Source of the DNA: Ceriagrion tenellum
Lineage: Eukaryota; Arthropoda; Insecta; Odonata; Coenagrionidae
Direction: 5' to 3'
DNA length: 64,000 nucleotides
NCBI GenBank assembly: GCA_963169105.1
Contig: OY720639.1
Span: forward strand, 52,805,848 to 52,869,847
Part shown: piece by piece, positions 35,406 to 47,761 of the stretch
How positions within the stretch are numbered: the stretch's first letter is position 1
Layout of the letters: each line of letters starts with the position of its first letter
Program-made: the position numbers and the translations under genes
The notes under the pieces: model-generated
The model's input: the letters and a program-made list of their open reading frames with translations, nothing else
What the model was told of the DNA's origin: nothing
Database searches by the model: none

Positions 35406-37191
35406 TCTCGCTGCTCTTACCAATGTTGTTTTTTACAATATTCTAGACTAATATGTTAGATAATATTTTCATTGACATCTGTGATCATTTTCGTCGAGTT
35501 AAAAATTTTATTATTTTCGAGTCTTTACCTACCATTCGAGAAAACTCCTGTTTGGCGTTCCTCTTACTGATTTTGGAACTGAGGGGGGCGTAATTTATCA
35601 TACATCTCTTTGATATGTGAACTTGACACATCCTTGTTACTAAGCAATAATCACAGTCATCCCATCTAGTGTAAGTTAGGTATGTATCTTGTTAAACTGA
35701 CTGAGATATGTTACTTTTTATCGGTTAAGTAATTTTGTCGTTGTGCCTTGTTTGAACCCGCGCTATCGGTTTTTCATGTCAATTTCATTACGTTGGATGT
35801 GAATCATTTTCAATCACAGTTGCGGAAGTCATTTTCAACATTTCATTCCTTTTATGATTTCACGTGGCATTCATTCACTTAATTTATTCTCTAATGTTTT
35901 CTTAAATATTTAGTCGTCATTGTTAGAGATCACTGATACCGAGGTATGTAATTTTTACTTAACTTTTACATGCGACTCACGTTTATTAGGACTGAATTAT
36001 TAGTAGATAATAATTAATGGACGAAGACCATGTCTCCGAAGATCTTCTGAATATTAGTTGTACTGGAAATATACCATTTTTAACCGTAATGAACCTTTTT
36101 GCGATTAGGTAATTATTGCATATTCAAGTGTCAACCTTGTTCCTGAAGTTGAAAGATTACCCATCATTTTGATGTATCGGAAAATCTTCAAAGCATTTGG
36201 CCTTCTCAAATATGTCGCGGGCAGAAATCATGCAACGATGAATATTTCATACATTCCGTTCACTGAGAACTCGAAAGCGAACTAATTTTTCTCGCTTGTA
36301 AGACTGCTAATTCTTATTATAGAATTAATACGGTTAATGACTAAGAAACGCTTGATGTTTCTAGCTGAATCCATCTATGGAAGTGATTGACGTTGAAGTG
36401 CTTCTGATGTCTTAGCTTGTGTATGTGATGGGGCTGTTTCTGAATAAAGAAGTGCATTTATTTATTCATGTCAGTTATATTTAAATCCTATCCTCATCCT
36501 TAGTTTTAGCTTTACATCGATTAATCTTTCCACTTAAACTTGAATACATGTTACCATGACATATATTAGCTACCCAGCGTTTCATCATTACCCTGCAGTA
36601 CTGAGAAGAGTGGTCAAGCATTGGTGTGGAAAGTGTACTGGAGAGTAAATACTTTTGTATGTTACAATCCACTGGCACAGTGCGAAAGTGGTAATTTTCA
36701 GTTTTCTTTTTCATTAACTTGAGGCGCATGGGGTATCGGTGGCAGTTCTTTACTTTCTTCCTTGCGTCTTCCTTACCTTTTTAACTAGTAACGAGCTATG
36801 AATTGCACTACCTTGGTAGAATTACTCCTAATCCTCGTAGTGGGAATCAGGTTGGTTTAGTTGTATTCATCCGCACTGCACGCTCTTCTGAGGTTTTGCC
36901 TCTTCCTAAAACCCTTTTCCGAAACCTTGTTGGGGCTCACATATATGGAATGCCAGGCGACATGGTGTCGCAGTAAATCTCTAATGCTTTCTATCAGACT
37001 CGGTATGCCTTGGAAAGGTTGGGGAATCACACCTCTATTAGCATTCCCTAAAAAAATGTCTTCTTCGACTGTCCTGTACTTAAGTATTCGCTTCACAGTC
37101 GTTATCTCCTCACCTCTTCCGGAGACTTCCTCGGGAACAAAAAACCTTGTCGTAGAGATTTTTTCCTCTATTTTCCCTGTTGTCATTGCAG
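35406..37191 (+). other. Spacer between exons 10 and 11
   Basis: AT-rich, 1.8 kb. The exon 11 frame is open back to 36861, but that part is intron: it lacks acidic linker composition and a strong in-phase acceptor lies at 37191. Confidence 0.55.
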
Positions 37192-37850
37192 ACGAGGATG
37201 GAGAGGCAGGAAGAGTAGTGGGAAGATCGGCGCGTTGGGGAGATGGTAATGCTATACCGCTGTCCCTCAGGAGTGAACGTTCCGGATCCGACGGCAGTGC
37301 TGATGGTGGTGTTAAGGTCAAAGCTGAGAGGTCATCGTCGCCCTCGTCATTGGTGCAATCTGCTCCACAACCAGCTATCTCTGATGAGGATTCTGCGTAC
37401 TACTACACGGCTTCTGGGCGAAAGCGACCCAAATCCAAGATAAAGAAAAAGAAAGGTTTGGCCGGTGAGCTGCTGGATCGTATGCATCTGCAACTCCTGC
37501 ATCCTAGACAGGGGATGGTGGTTGCCGAGACCGACCTGGCTGAGTTGGTGGAGGAAGTGACTGAGGAGGACGAGGATGAGGGCAAGATGAGCGGGGTTTA
37601 TTCAGCTCCTCTGTTCCCCATTTCTTCCGCCGCCACAAAGGAATCTCCTTCTTTCGGCCAAGCTCCCAGAAGACATTCATGTGCGGTGTGCGGGAAAGCT
37701 TACCAGAGAAAGGATTCCCTGCAGCGTCATGTTCGCTGGGAATGCGGGAAAGAACCACAGTTTCAGTGCCCTTATTGCCCTCAGAGGTCGAAGCATAGAA
37801 TTCATGTGGTGCGACATATTAGGAGAGTCCATGAGAATAAAGCGTCTTAG
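37192..37850 (+). CDS. lola: lola alternative terminal exon 11: C2HC + C2H2 pair, paralogue of exon 10
   Basis: Terminal exon after CCCTGTTGTCATTGCAG, in phase, 219 residues to TAG. It starts DEDGEAGRVVGR. The linker contains a basic patch (RKRPKSKIKKKKG, possible nuclear localisation signal) and an acidic segment (LVEEVTEEDEDEG). Fingers are at residues 164-214 (37680-37832): CAVCGKAYQRKDSLQRH then VRWECGKEPQFQCPYCPQRSK, then H-x4-H (HIRRVH). Only five residues follow. In finger one KDSL is conserved with exon 10, but finger two differs (RKAHQIRH against HRIHVVRH), so the two isoforms probably share half a site. An AATAAA overlaps the last codons; no other signal was noted. Confidence 0.93.
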
Positions 37851-38581
37851 CATATGCGCTTCATTTTCTCCTTGTCTTCCATTGGCGCTCTGGTGAAGGT
37901 GCTACAAAGATCTTCGGAAGACCATATTCCTATCTGCTCCTCGATCCCGAAGCTGATGCAAACTGAACTTCACTTCCAAATGTTCTCGACTCTTTGCCTT
38001 ATATTTTTTACTGTGTCGACCGCTGGTTGGCCATTTTGACATTCCTTCGTATTCTTAAAATACTTATCTAGGTACTGTAGATGTTACCCAGCTCTCGTCT
38101 CAGTCAAGGATAATGAAAGAAATCCGTCCAATGTAAATTTTATATTTTTTGATTAAGAGATGCTTTTTGAGATGTCGTATTAACCAGATTGCCTGTGATT
38201 TTTATGAGGTAGGTTTTTAAATATAGTTTTTACTAAGGGAAAGACCTTTCGCGCCCAGCGACGCATATAGATACTTTAGCAATTGTGACAAAGTGCGCTA
38301 GCCACGGAAGATTTTTGTATTTTACAGTGCCGTCAAGCAGCGAAGTGAGGAATGCATTGGGTGTTGATCATATTTGTATTGTTTCATTCATGAACGGCAG
38401 CCTTGGTATTTGTTGATTACGCGTTGTTATGAAGAAAGGGGTTAGAACTGAAATGAGGGTTAGGGAAACCGTTTATGAGTGACAGGAGGCCGATTTCATC
38501 TATTTTGTGTGTGCATGTGGAAGGCACGAGGTGCTGACGTATAATGTATCGTCGCTTGTTCTTGCTGCTTGCTCATTGCAG
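37851..38581 (+). other. Spacer between exons 11 and 12
   Basis: 3' UTR and intron; nothing else recognised. Confidence 0.5.
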
Positions 38582-39210
38582 ATGCCATGCACCTGGAAGA
38601 GGATGTGGAGGAGGTGGAAGTCCCCGAGGGTGAAGATGAGGACGGTGACAATGACGATGATGTAGTGGTGGCTGGGATGAGCGCCGTTATAGACAGGGTG
38701 AAGGACGAGGACGTATTGGGGCAAATAGAGGAACTGGAGACGGATGAGAAGGGTTGGTTGGACTGGTGGGCATCGGAAACCGCGGGATCCGCGGAAGCCA
38801 CCGCAGCTGGATTGCACCACCTCTTCCTTCCCCCAGAGCCGTCACAAGCCAAACCTAAGGCCAGGTCTAAGAGGTCTGCCAAGGGAACTCCCAGAGCGGC
38901 TTCCCCGAAGCCAAGTCCGGGAGGGCCATCCGGAAGTCAAGAAGGTTCGCTGCAGCAGCAGTCGTCGAGGACCGGGGACGGTGAGGCTGAAGCACCTGAT
39001 GCAGGCACTCCGGCCACAGGTCCTGCGTCCAGCTCCCCGCATGTACTGTTCTCGTGTCCTCGGTGTGAGAAGACTTACCAGCTGAGATCCTCCCTAAACA
39101 GGCACTTGCGGTGGGAATGCGGGAAGGAGCCACGCTTTCAGTGCGTCTTATGTTCTTACAGATCGAAGCACAAGTCCCACGTCGTCCGACACGTCAAGTT
39201 TGCCCATTGA
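38582..39210 (+). CDS. lola: lola alternative terminal exon 12: acidic linker, C2HC + C2H2 pair at C-terminus
   Basis: Terminal exon after TTGCTCATTGCAG, in phase, 209 residues to TGA. It starts DAMHLEEDVEEVEV and continues with Glu/Asp-rich sequence, then a basic KARSKRSAKG patch and a Ser/Pro/Gly linker. Fingers are at residues 159-209 (39055-39207): CPRCEKTYQLRSSLNRH then LRWECGKEPRFQCVLC, then HVKFAH, whose last His ends the protein. It resembles exons 10 and 11 in acidic-basic-finger organisation and in WECGKEP, so the three probably form a subfamily. AATAAA lies 80 bp downstream. Confidence 0.93.
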
Positions 39211-39290
39211 TGAAAAATGAGATCAAGAAGAAAGCCCCCATCTCAGGGACATCGTGAGGATTTGATCGCTTTTGGGAGTGTACTTATAGA

Positions 39291-39296
39291 AATAAA
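39291..39296 (+). terminator. Possible polyadenylation signal for exon 12
   Basis: AATAAA about 80 bp after the stop. Motif reading only. Confidence 0.45.
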
Positions 39297-40767
39297 AAGA
39301 CAAGTGACCGACGACTTCGGCAGTTGATGGGAAGGGATTGAAAGCTTATACATGTAGCTGTTTTAACTATTTGGTACACATCCCCTCTACATTTCAATTT
39401 CTCCGTAGGTTGGATGACTGCCTCATGACGATCTTCGTTTCCCCTGCACAAGTGGGCATTTATAGTGTGAACTAATGTTCGCCTTTTTCTCCTACATTTA
39501 GTGTAATGAGAAAGCAAATAAGGAAATTCGGGTGATTTTTGATTCTGCGTTGAAGAATTCCTCAGCTAATGTAAAAATATATTTATACATTTTTGGACGA
39601 TGTTATTTTGATACTGGGGTTATTTGATGTTATATTGTCACTAATACTTAAACAGTCAAGGATGTTCACTTGAATCTCCATTGTCACGTGCCTCTTTTAA
39701 CGTACAAGAAATTGTGGTGCCTGTTACCACTGAAGCTCTCTATTCTACCTCCCTCGTTGGCGCTACCTCCATAACTGTGAACACGTATACAACTCGTTGG
39801 GCCCTCGGTTAAGGTGTCCCGTCTCTACCTCCTGTCGGCTCTTCTCTGTTGGCTGCTCAATGAAAGACTATCCAAGAGTTATAAAAGATTTGGCGAACGT
39901 CTCATTAGCTCTACAATACTCGAAGAGTTCGCCGAAATGCATTCCTCGTTCCGGTTGTTCCCTTGACTAGAGGAACGTTTTTAGTCTTTAAATTCAATTG
40001 TTATATTTCATGCAGTTTTTTCAGTGTTGGATAAGTGTTTATTATTCCAAATGAAAATTCCTCTGGTTGCTGTATTGAGTCGATTTTTTATTGTACTTGA
40101 AAGTGATAATTTTTATGAATTTTTTTACGTGCGACAGTTTATTTGTATTTCTTTTGAATGTGTTTCTAGCAAACGAAATGTATGTATCTATCAATCAAAA
40201 CAGTTAATTGAGAATAAATGGTAATTCATTACCAATTGTGCGTCATTATTCCATGTTACTCTTTGTTTATGGGTGATGTCATCCCATAAACTCGCATAAT
40301 GAGGATTGTTCCAAAGTTCATGCCCGAATGTGGTGAAATGGATGAAATATCTTAGATAGTGTTAATTCTATTCCTCAGTGATTTTTTAATTTGGTGGTGT
40401 AAGTTGATTGATTACCATGAGCCAGAATCGCGTTGACGTGTTGCACACCGATTTGAGGGGATCGAGAATGAAAGCTGTGCTTTTTGATCGCATCTCTTTC
40501 GGTTGAAAATACGGGTGTATTTCCGTGTTTCTTCGCTACTTCCTAACTCATTTTCGCTTTTCCACATTCGTACCGTAAACGTTATACCCTCGGGGTGAGG
40601 CTAAGTTTGTTTCAATAAAATATCATCACGTCCACGGTTCACGAGACACCAACACTAAACCTCTTCGGATAAGATGGGAGAACATTTTATAGACCAATTT
40701 GTGGTAGCAAGTATTGTAGACCGCCTCAATCGTCTCTTAAAAGGCTACGATATTCCCTTCGTTTCAG
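39297..40767 (+). other. Spacer between exons 12 and 13
   Basis: AT-rich with a CT-richer block at 39.72-39.86 kb. A near-palindrome (TTTATGGG...CCCATAAA) lies at 40266-40290. No exon seen. Confidence 0.5.
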
Positions 40768-41171
40768 AAGCGTACGTCGGTGTGGGTGGAGGAGCGGATG
40801 GTGCAGTGGTGGTGGGGTGGTCGAGTGCCGGGCGGTCCATCCTGACAACTCCCATGCCGCCACCACCACCACCCACCATACCGACCCGAGAATTCATCCC
40901 TCCTCCACCATTGCACCACCAACACCATCCCGCCACAACTTCCAACAACACGACCCGGGCGAACTTATACCACTGCGGCCGTTGCGGACGGACCTTCAAG
41001 CACTACAGCTCCTTGGGCAGACACAACCGCTACGAGTGCGGGGTGGAGCCGAAATTTCAATGCTCCATGTGCCCCCTCAAGTTCAAACAGAGGTACAACA
41101 TGATCATCCACGCCCGCCGACACCTGCAGAAAGAGAACCATGGAAAGTTTGGGGGAGTACTTCCGCTTTGA
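40768..41171 (+). CDS. lola: lola alternative terminal exon 13: C2HC + C2H2 pair
   Basis: Terminal exon after CTTCGTTTCAG, in phase, 134 residues to TGA. It starts EAYVGVGGGADG. The linker has a Pro run (MPPPPPPTIP) and a His/Pro stretch. Fingers are at residues 70-119 (40974-41123): CGRCGRTFKHYSSLGRH then NRYECGVEPKFQCSMC, then H-x3-H (HARRH). The ECGVEPKF linker is shared with exon 14, suggesting common descent. A 15-residue basic/Gly tail ends VLPL. The frame is open back to an ATG at 40674, but the in-phase acceptor at 40767 marks the true exon edge. AATAAA lies about 315 bp downstream. Confidence 0.92.
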
Positions 41172-41487
41172 AACAAAAAATATTGAAAGAGAAATCGGTA
41201 TAGATATTATGAGAGTGGAAGCAGAAGTCGTTTGTCGTGGTGTATTGTTATGAGTAGACATGTAAATCAGTGGTGTATTGTCGGTGAAATTAGCGATAGT
41301 CGTAGTCTAAAGGAGGAGGCTTTCAAGTGGTCGCTTTGAGAACTGTTAGTGCGTCGGTCATTTTGTGCTGGACTCCATCAGAGACGATTTGTCTATAAAC
41401 CTGCATTGGATCTTTTTAAAATTATCAGTGATAACCTCATGAAAGTGTACATATTTACCGAAAATACTAATGACGGCGATTTTATTC

Positions 41488-41493
41488 AATAAA
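41488..41493 (+). terminator. Possible polyadenylation signal for exon 13
   Basis: AATAAA about 315 bp after the stop, followed by GT-rich sequence (TGTTGCC, then GTAGTAGGTGTT). Motif reading only. Confidence 0.45.
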
Positions 41494-42543
41494 TGTTGCC
41501 AAGAGTGTAGTAGGTGTTTTATTTGTCGGTGCATGCCATCATGTTTCTATGCTGATGATGTCTTTGAGTGAATATTTCTTGAATGACCTGACGGTTAGCC
41601 TGTGTTGTTGACTTTTGATACTGGTTGACCCCTTGTTTCTTCCCAAGTGCGTTCCCTCTATATGGTTACATACCTTTGCTGTTGTCACACTAGCCTCACT
41701 CAGTGAATCATACTCTGGATTTTACATCCAATCACTGAAACCTTTAACTCCAACCTTCAGAATACTATCTGGTTCTTCATCGCTCTTCTCTTTGAGAGAC
41801 AAAGTTGATTGATACGGATAACCTTATTCCGAGGAGGATACACGACAACCTGCAAAAACCAGTCCCAAGGCCCAGCAGTCGCATAACCTCATTTCAGATC
41901 ATCGATATTGTCTTACTGAAACACCAGGAACCTCATCCAAGTCACACGTGTATTCGTCTTTCTGCTACTCCTGGCATTTACGCTGACAAATATTTCTGTC
42001 TGAAAGCGAAGCTCCAATGAAGTGAAATTTATCTCTCCGGATAATACCATTAGCTGTGGTATCAAGGACCTAACTGCCTCTCTGCATTTAGTCTGTTTAG
42101 TATCCAGTGCACTAGTTTAGCCTGTAAATGGAGACGCTGCTTCCTTTTAAATATTATTGATACATGTCCCCTACCCTTACGGGAGCTAGTTGTAAGCTCG
42201 AGAAGGTTAAGGCAATGGCGGTAGAAACGTATAATTAAGCAGTTGTCTTGAGAAAAAATGAATGAAATGAAAGAGTAGAGCAGCAGAGGCTCACAAAATT
42301 GCTGGAGGAAGGTCAGATTGGGGGGCGGGGGTCATGTGTCTTTAATGGTGTTGGGTGGGTTATAAATGTTTTTGGTGGGGAATTGATGATGAGGAAGGGT
42401 TAATATATTTTGTTTTAGATTCGCTCGACTCCGGGAGCGTAGGTTGGGTTGTGTGGAGAGTAGTTTAAATAAGAAAAAAAGAGGAATTTGTGGACCGTGG
42501 CCAATGTGTGGCACCTCCTCCGTTCATTTTCTTCTACTTGCAG
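41494..42543 (+). other. Spacer between exons 13 and 14
   Basis: Non-coding in appearance; no exon or repeat recognised. Confidence 0.5.
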
Positions 42544-42917
42544 AATCTTCCCCCCGCGGTTTGGCTCCCCCAGGGCCGGTCTCGTCCCCAGGGGGGGCTC
42601 TATACCCCTCGGAGCACCTCCTCCTGGCCCAACAACTCCACTTGGTCTCGAAGGGGGAACGCGGGGGGGGGACAACCGTACCTCACCAACAACAACAGTC
42701 GCCCCAACAACAACACCACCACCAGCGAGCCTCGATGGTGGCTGGCGGATTCACCTGCACCCGGTGCGGCAACTCCTACGTCCGGCCACACAGCCTTAGT
42801 CGTCACCTGAGATTTGAGTGCGGGGTGGAACCAAAGTTTGAGTGTCCCATCTGCCACAAGAAGTCAAAACACAAGCACAATCTCCTCCTCCACATGAGGA
42901 CGCACCAGAGGAATTGA
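42544..42917 (+). CDS. lola: lola alternative terminal exon 14: C2HC + C2H2 pair
   Basis: Terminal exon after TTCTTCTACTTGCAG, in phase, 124 residues to TGA, the shortest in the set. It starts ESSPRGLAPPGP. The linker is Gln-rich (QQQQSPQQQHHHQ). Fingers are at residues 72-121 (42756-42905): CTRCGNSYVRPHSLSRH then LRFECGVEPKFECPIC, then HKKSKHKHNLLLHMRTH with H-x3-H. Three residues (QRN) follow the last His. The finger pair resembles exon 13 in its ECGVEPKF linker. Two other frames across the linker are also open but lack fingers. Confidence 0.92.
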
Positions 42918-45900
42918 GACGGATTGAGGAAAAATTGAGAAAGAGGAGAAAGGAAAACCCCCTCCCGAATGGTGTTTTTTTTTCTTTTTGACTTCTTCCA
43001 AATGCCCCCCGGAACACGGAAAAGGGGAAGTAAAGAGAGGGGTAACATATTTAAAAACGAAGCTATTCGACAGCGGAACTTTAATCAGCGTAGAAAAAAA
43101 AGTTCAATCATTTGAGGAGTAAGAAGTGGATTATCATCACCTTCATCATGAACAGGAACTATCACAATACGATTGATGTTCGGGGGATTTCAGAAAACAT
43201 ACCAGGCTTTTTTTCATAGCCTCATTCAAATACAAAACACTCGAGACAAATCACCGTAGGTTTTAAAGGAAAATTATATAAATACAACACGTTTTTTGTG
43301 TGCACGGAGAGTTATGAGCTATAGTTTTTAGAAATATTGTGAAGTTAGTTTTGCTACTCTATGCAGGACTTTCACTTCTAAACAGGTAATTAAACTCAGT
43401 GATTTTTATTATAAAACCCGGCGTGAAGAAATATTCTTCCGCCTCACTCCTAGTACAACATTATTTCAGGTATAAAAGAAACCGGCAACGCTACAACAAT
43501 GTACACCGACGCCTTTTCAGTTAAGCGGTGCACGACTGGGTGCAGTTTTTTTGGGTAGCTGGCCTAAGAAGCACGCGTCTTGATGTACACTTGTGTGCTT
43601 CTTAAAGAGATAAGTAGAGAATATGTGATGTGGAAAAGGTATACTTATGAGTACCTCAAATAATTTGCCTCAACTTAATCAGGAATGAAAAATAAATAGT
43701 TTTTAGATTTTTATGTATTTTGGCACGCTGATGCTGATTGTAGCCTACGGCTAGATAGTCGTCATATCGTTCTGCCTGGAATAGACCGTGTTGTTAGTGA
43801 GATTAATAGTCGTTAATAAGTTGCTATTTTTGAAGTTCCTAGTTGGCTGAGCTATTTTAACCGTTTTTATGCTTACCATTGTAGTGACGAATGCTCTGCG
43901 ATCAAACAAACATTTATATTCTGTTAGGAGTCTTCGGGCTAAATTGGTCCCTCTGGTCAGAATTTGTCTAAATCCGCTTTTTTGGAAGTGGTAGTTTTGG
44001 AGTTTATATGAATATATAAATATATATTACTAATTTATTGTTTGATGCAATTTTACCCGATAATATTTCACTTGCGGACAAAACTAAGAAAGTTGTGATT
44101 TATTTTCTTAGTGTTGAAATTATTGGTGCTGACGCGAAGGAGATGGAAAAAGAGTGATGTGATATATAGTTGTAAATCGATGGGAATTTTATTGTCTTGT
44201 CTTCCGTTCAGTCCCCCGAGTTTTTTGAATGTTTTATAATATTTTTTTTACCTTCCCCTTTAATTCGTTATAGTGCGAACCTTATTCTTGACTTTTGATT
44301 GTTGCACCCTGTGAGTTTTACTTGTTTTATTCGCGTTCATTGAACAGCTGTGAGAAATCTGTGAACCAACAAGGCAGTGGGTGTTGTTGAAACGAGTCTT
44401 TCTGAGAATATTGTATACGTATTACTTTGGAAAAACATGCTAACGTTTTAGCGAAAAAAAGTTGTATATTCGAATTTATATGTAGGAAATTATATTTATA
44501 GATAGATGACAATAAAGAGTCTTCAAAATATTAATTTTTTATTGATTCTTCTGTGATCCAGATGTGCTCTTGTCTCTCCTCAGGCAGTGGGAAGTTTTTT
44601 GTTCATCCAATATCCCAATTTCCCTTCTGCCGCTTCAACATTGTGTGAATAAATTTCTGCTGAAAAGAAATCTGGGAAGTAATATGCCCTAGTGTGCCTT
44701 GTCTTTAGCTATTGCGTGGTGGGGCAACATAGCAGCTTTGAGGTTAAGCTGACCCTAAGGCTGTAAATTTATTTCTCTTCCGAATAGCTTAGGCAGAAGT
44801 TTTACATCTTGTTGAGTAGGAAATATGCATCTCTTCGCTTGTGATTTTTTTCTGTATCTGATTTTTGAGAAAGTGCATTCAGACAAGAAAAATAGCCTGG
44901 TAAATCGAATCGTAGTATTTGGCATTACCGTTATTAGAAAGTTTCTCTTCCTCTAGCTACGTTTATTCCATTCTATATACTACTCATTCAGGAGGGCAGG
45001 CTAATCAATATTGTTTCAATGGCAGTTCATTTCGCTGGGAATAAAAGATCGCTTTTCCGCGCAACTTCGCTTCTTGCTATATCTTGAACTGTTGGGTGAT
45101 AGTCAATTTTTGAGACTTGCACCCAATATTTTTCTATCGCTATCCTTAGGGTTATGGTAGTTGTTTATTTATGAAGTTGCGACTCAATGCACTCACTTTT
45201 TAACCATACTATAAACTTAGAAAACCGTATCGTGTTAACTGAGTATAACTGTTCGTAAGTCTTACCGTTTTTGAAGCACTTATCCATGCTGATCAAGATT
45301 TTGATGGCTGAGTATTTCAGAAAAGACATCGATGACCGTAAAGAGGTGGAATGAAGTGAATTGTATTCCAACGCATTGTGTCTGTCGCATCGTTTTTTGA
45401 TTGACGTTTGATTTGACTGTGTACTTTTATTTCGGAATGATAATAATAACTGATTCAATAGTTAGTTGCTAAACAAATTTCTTTTGCTTACGTATGTCCT
45501 TAAGTGTCCGTGTAGTCTGGTCACATTGAAGTGAACTTTTCCCAGTGCTTTTCGTTGGATTTCGCTTTTTCTTGTAAGTTTAGGTGAAAAATGTTATGAT
45601 TTTACTCATTAACCGGGCGGTGTGTCCTCCCTACGTGTGTGTAAGAGGTTTTCCTGAAATGTCGATATTTTTAAGATCTTCCTTTCGAGGGACAAGACTA
45701 AGAGAAAGGAACAGATGAAGAAATTGTTAAGTTTATATTTATTCATTCGTACCTTTCCGCAATATTGGGTTCCTTCCACCGTCCCGTTAGTCAGTATTTT
45801 CGACATACTTTATTATTTTAAGCGATTACCAACGTAATTAAGTCAATGAGTCTCAAGTTTTAATCGTACGTCATCTTTTAATTTTGTCTGCTGTATGTCT

Positions 45901-47761
45901 AAGTTTATTCCAGTGCTGTTGGGAGTTCGTAAGGTTTTGCGTTTAAGCTTTCTATGTGTTGGTGAGCAGCCGGGCATTTGTATGAGATCATGATCCGTAG
46001 TAAACATATGAAGGATGGCCATTGGGACAACATTGGAAATATTTCTTAAATTGGTGATTACTCTAAATTTACTGGTAAACTTCCGTTTCCTCAGTAGTGG
46101 ACAGAAGAGTAATCCCCGTAGGAGCATTTGTATGTATTGTGGTGGATAAAATGATCCTGCGACTAATCTATTTCGGCATCATAGCTCGTAATTTTCTATT
46201 ATACATTGTAAAGTTTAGGTTCAGCTAGCTACCGATGCCGTGATTAAAAATTTTGCCTGCTTTCATTTGAAATTTTGTAGGAAATTGTGTAAACGAAGTG
46301 GAAACTTGTTACGGCATTGACAAGCCAAATACCTTATTAGTCGTAATGGCTTCGATCCATCCTCTTGAATTTTATTTCCCTATTCCCTAAAACCTCGTGT
46401 TAAGATTATGTATATAGCCCTGTGGTCGACATCGGAGACGTTCCTGCACTCCCTGCCGTCGGCGTGGTCGCCCAGCTTATTGGACCCTCCGTGGAAAGCG
46501 GTTCCATCCGTCGCCAGCCAACTACAGTCTTGTAGGCGGTAGGTTTAATTTTTTGAGTCTCTCTATTTATTGCTATCTTTATATATTTTATTTTCTCCAT
46601 CTCATTTTCCCATTTTCTCGCTATCTTTGGCCGAATCACGTATTAACGGAGCATTGTATTATTAGTAATTCTTGTTTTCAAGCGTCCTGAATTTTTCTCT
46701 CTGGGGTGATTGTTCCGGAATTCCCGCTGCCGTGGCAGTAAGACGAGCGCGACAAGACCGTAGCCTACGAGATGTACAGGCATTATCGCCCGAGTATATT
46801 GCGTCCTCTGTTTTTAAATAGTAGTCCTATGCCCTTATATTATTTGCCCGATATTGCCCTTACGGTGCTAAATTGTTCGTAGAGAAGGTTAAAATGGCAA
46901 CTAATGTCCTAATGGTTGCGTATTTTGTTTTCTGAACACAATGAATTGTCAATGGTAGCAGCTGTGATTTGCAGAAATTTTGGGATATAATGTTATCATA
47001 TATACGGACAGGAAATGCTGCGACACCCATTCTAAGTCCTAAGATATCCATTAATATTGTAAACCTAGTGACTAAATAACTCCTTGCGTATCATCAAAAT
47101 ATCAGTTGGCTGTATTGTAAAAGGGAGCTCTTGCACTGCAGTATCAGAAATATTTTACTGTATGGCTCAGAAATTAGATCAGACTGTTTTCAACTTAGAG
47201 CATAAAGATCATATTTCACTCATAGAGAGCATGATAATGAGAAACCAATGCAAGTGATCATATCTTTTTTTATCATCTCTTGATTCCATTCCAATTTGGT
47301 TACAGGCCGTCGATCAAGAATGCGAGGGAAGATTAGGAACTGCAAATTTTTAAAATAATAATTACCTTTAAAGCCTCGTTAAAGTACCTAATGCTAATGC
47401 TGTCCTAACTGCGTAAGTTTGTTGTAAAGGTAATGTGGCCCTTATTATGATATTTACGACAAAAAAAAAACTTTTGACTAATTTGAACGAACTTGATATT
47501 GAGACGATATCAGCGAGCGCGTTTCCCTAGCTTCTCCCGGGACTTCTAATTAAAAGTGGAAGACTGGCGATAGTGTAACGGCCTGTGCATCTCGGAGGCT
47601 ACGTTAGACCTGTATATATGTATCTCGGAGGCGACGGACCGTACCCCCCCCCCCTCTTTCCCTCCAATGTCTCTCCCACAACAATCGGGATACAGTCGCG
47701 GGGTCCACCGTATACCCCCTTACACAACTCAACCCCGTTCTCCTCTTTGGGCCCCGCACAG
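42918..47761 (+). other. 4.8-kb AT-rich spacer between exons 14 and 15
   Basis: Mostly AT-rich with no finger motif. It contains a short inverted repeat at 43565-43604 and an isolated GC-rich island at 46405-46542 that could be a small fingerless terminal exon (listed separately). Confidence 0.5.
46405..46542 (+). other. Isolated GC-rich island, candidate small terminal exon
   Basis: About 130 bp of GC-rich, CpG-containing sequence in a strongly AT-rich region. Two in-phase readings exist. An acceptor at 46404 gives 44 residues containing VVDIGDVPALPAVGVVAQLI to a TAG at 46533. An acceptor at 46417 gives 41 residues starting ALWSTSETFLHSLPSAW to a TAG at 46540. The minus strand is also open. 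I cannot tell which, if any, is translated. It could equally be a transposon scrap or a conserved non-coding block. Confidence 0.35.

Noticed and set aside
36861..37191. N-terminal extension of exon 11
   Set aside because: The frame happens to be open through the intron; a strong in-phase acceptor at 37191 and the composition change show the real exon start.
40674..40767. ATG-initiated start for exon 13
   Set aside because: An in-phase acceptor at 40767 fits the rest of the array; a free-standing finger protein without BTB is less likely.
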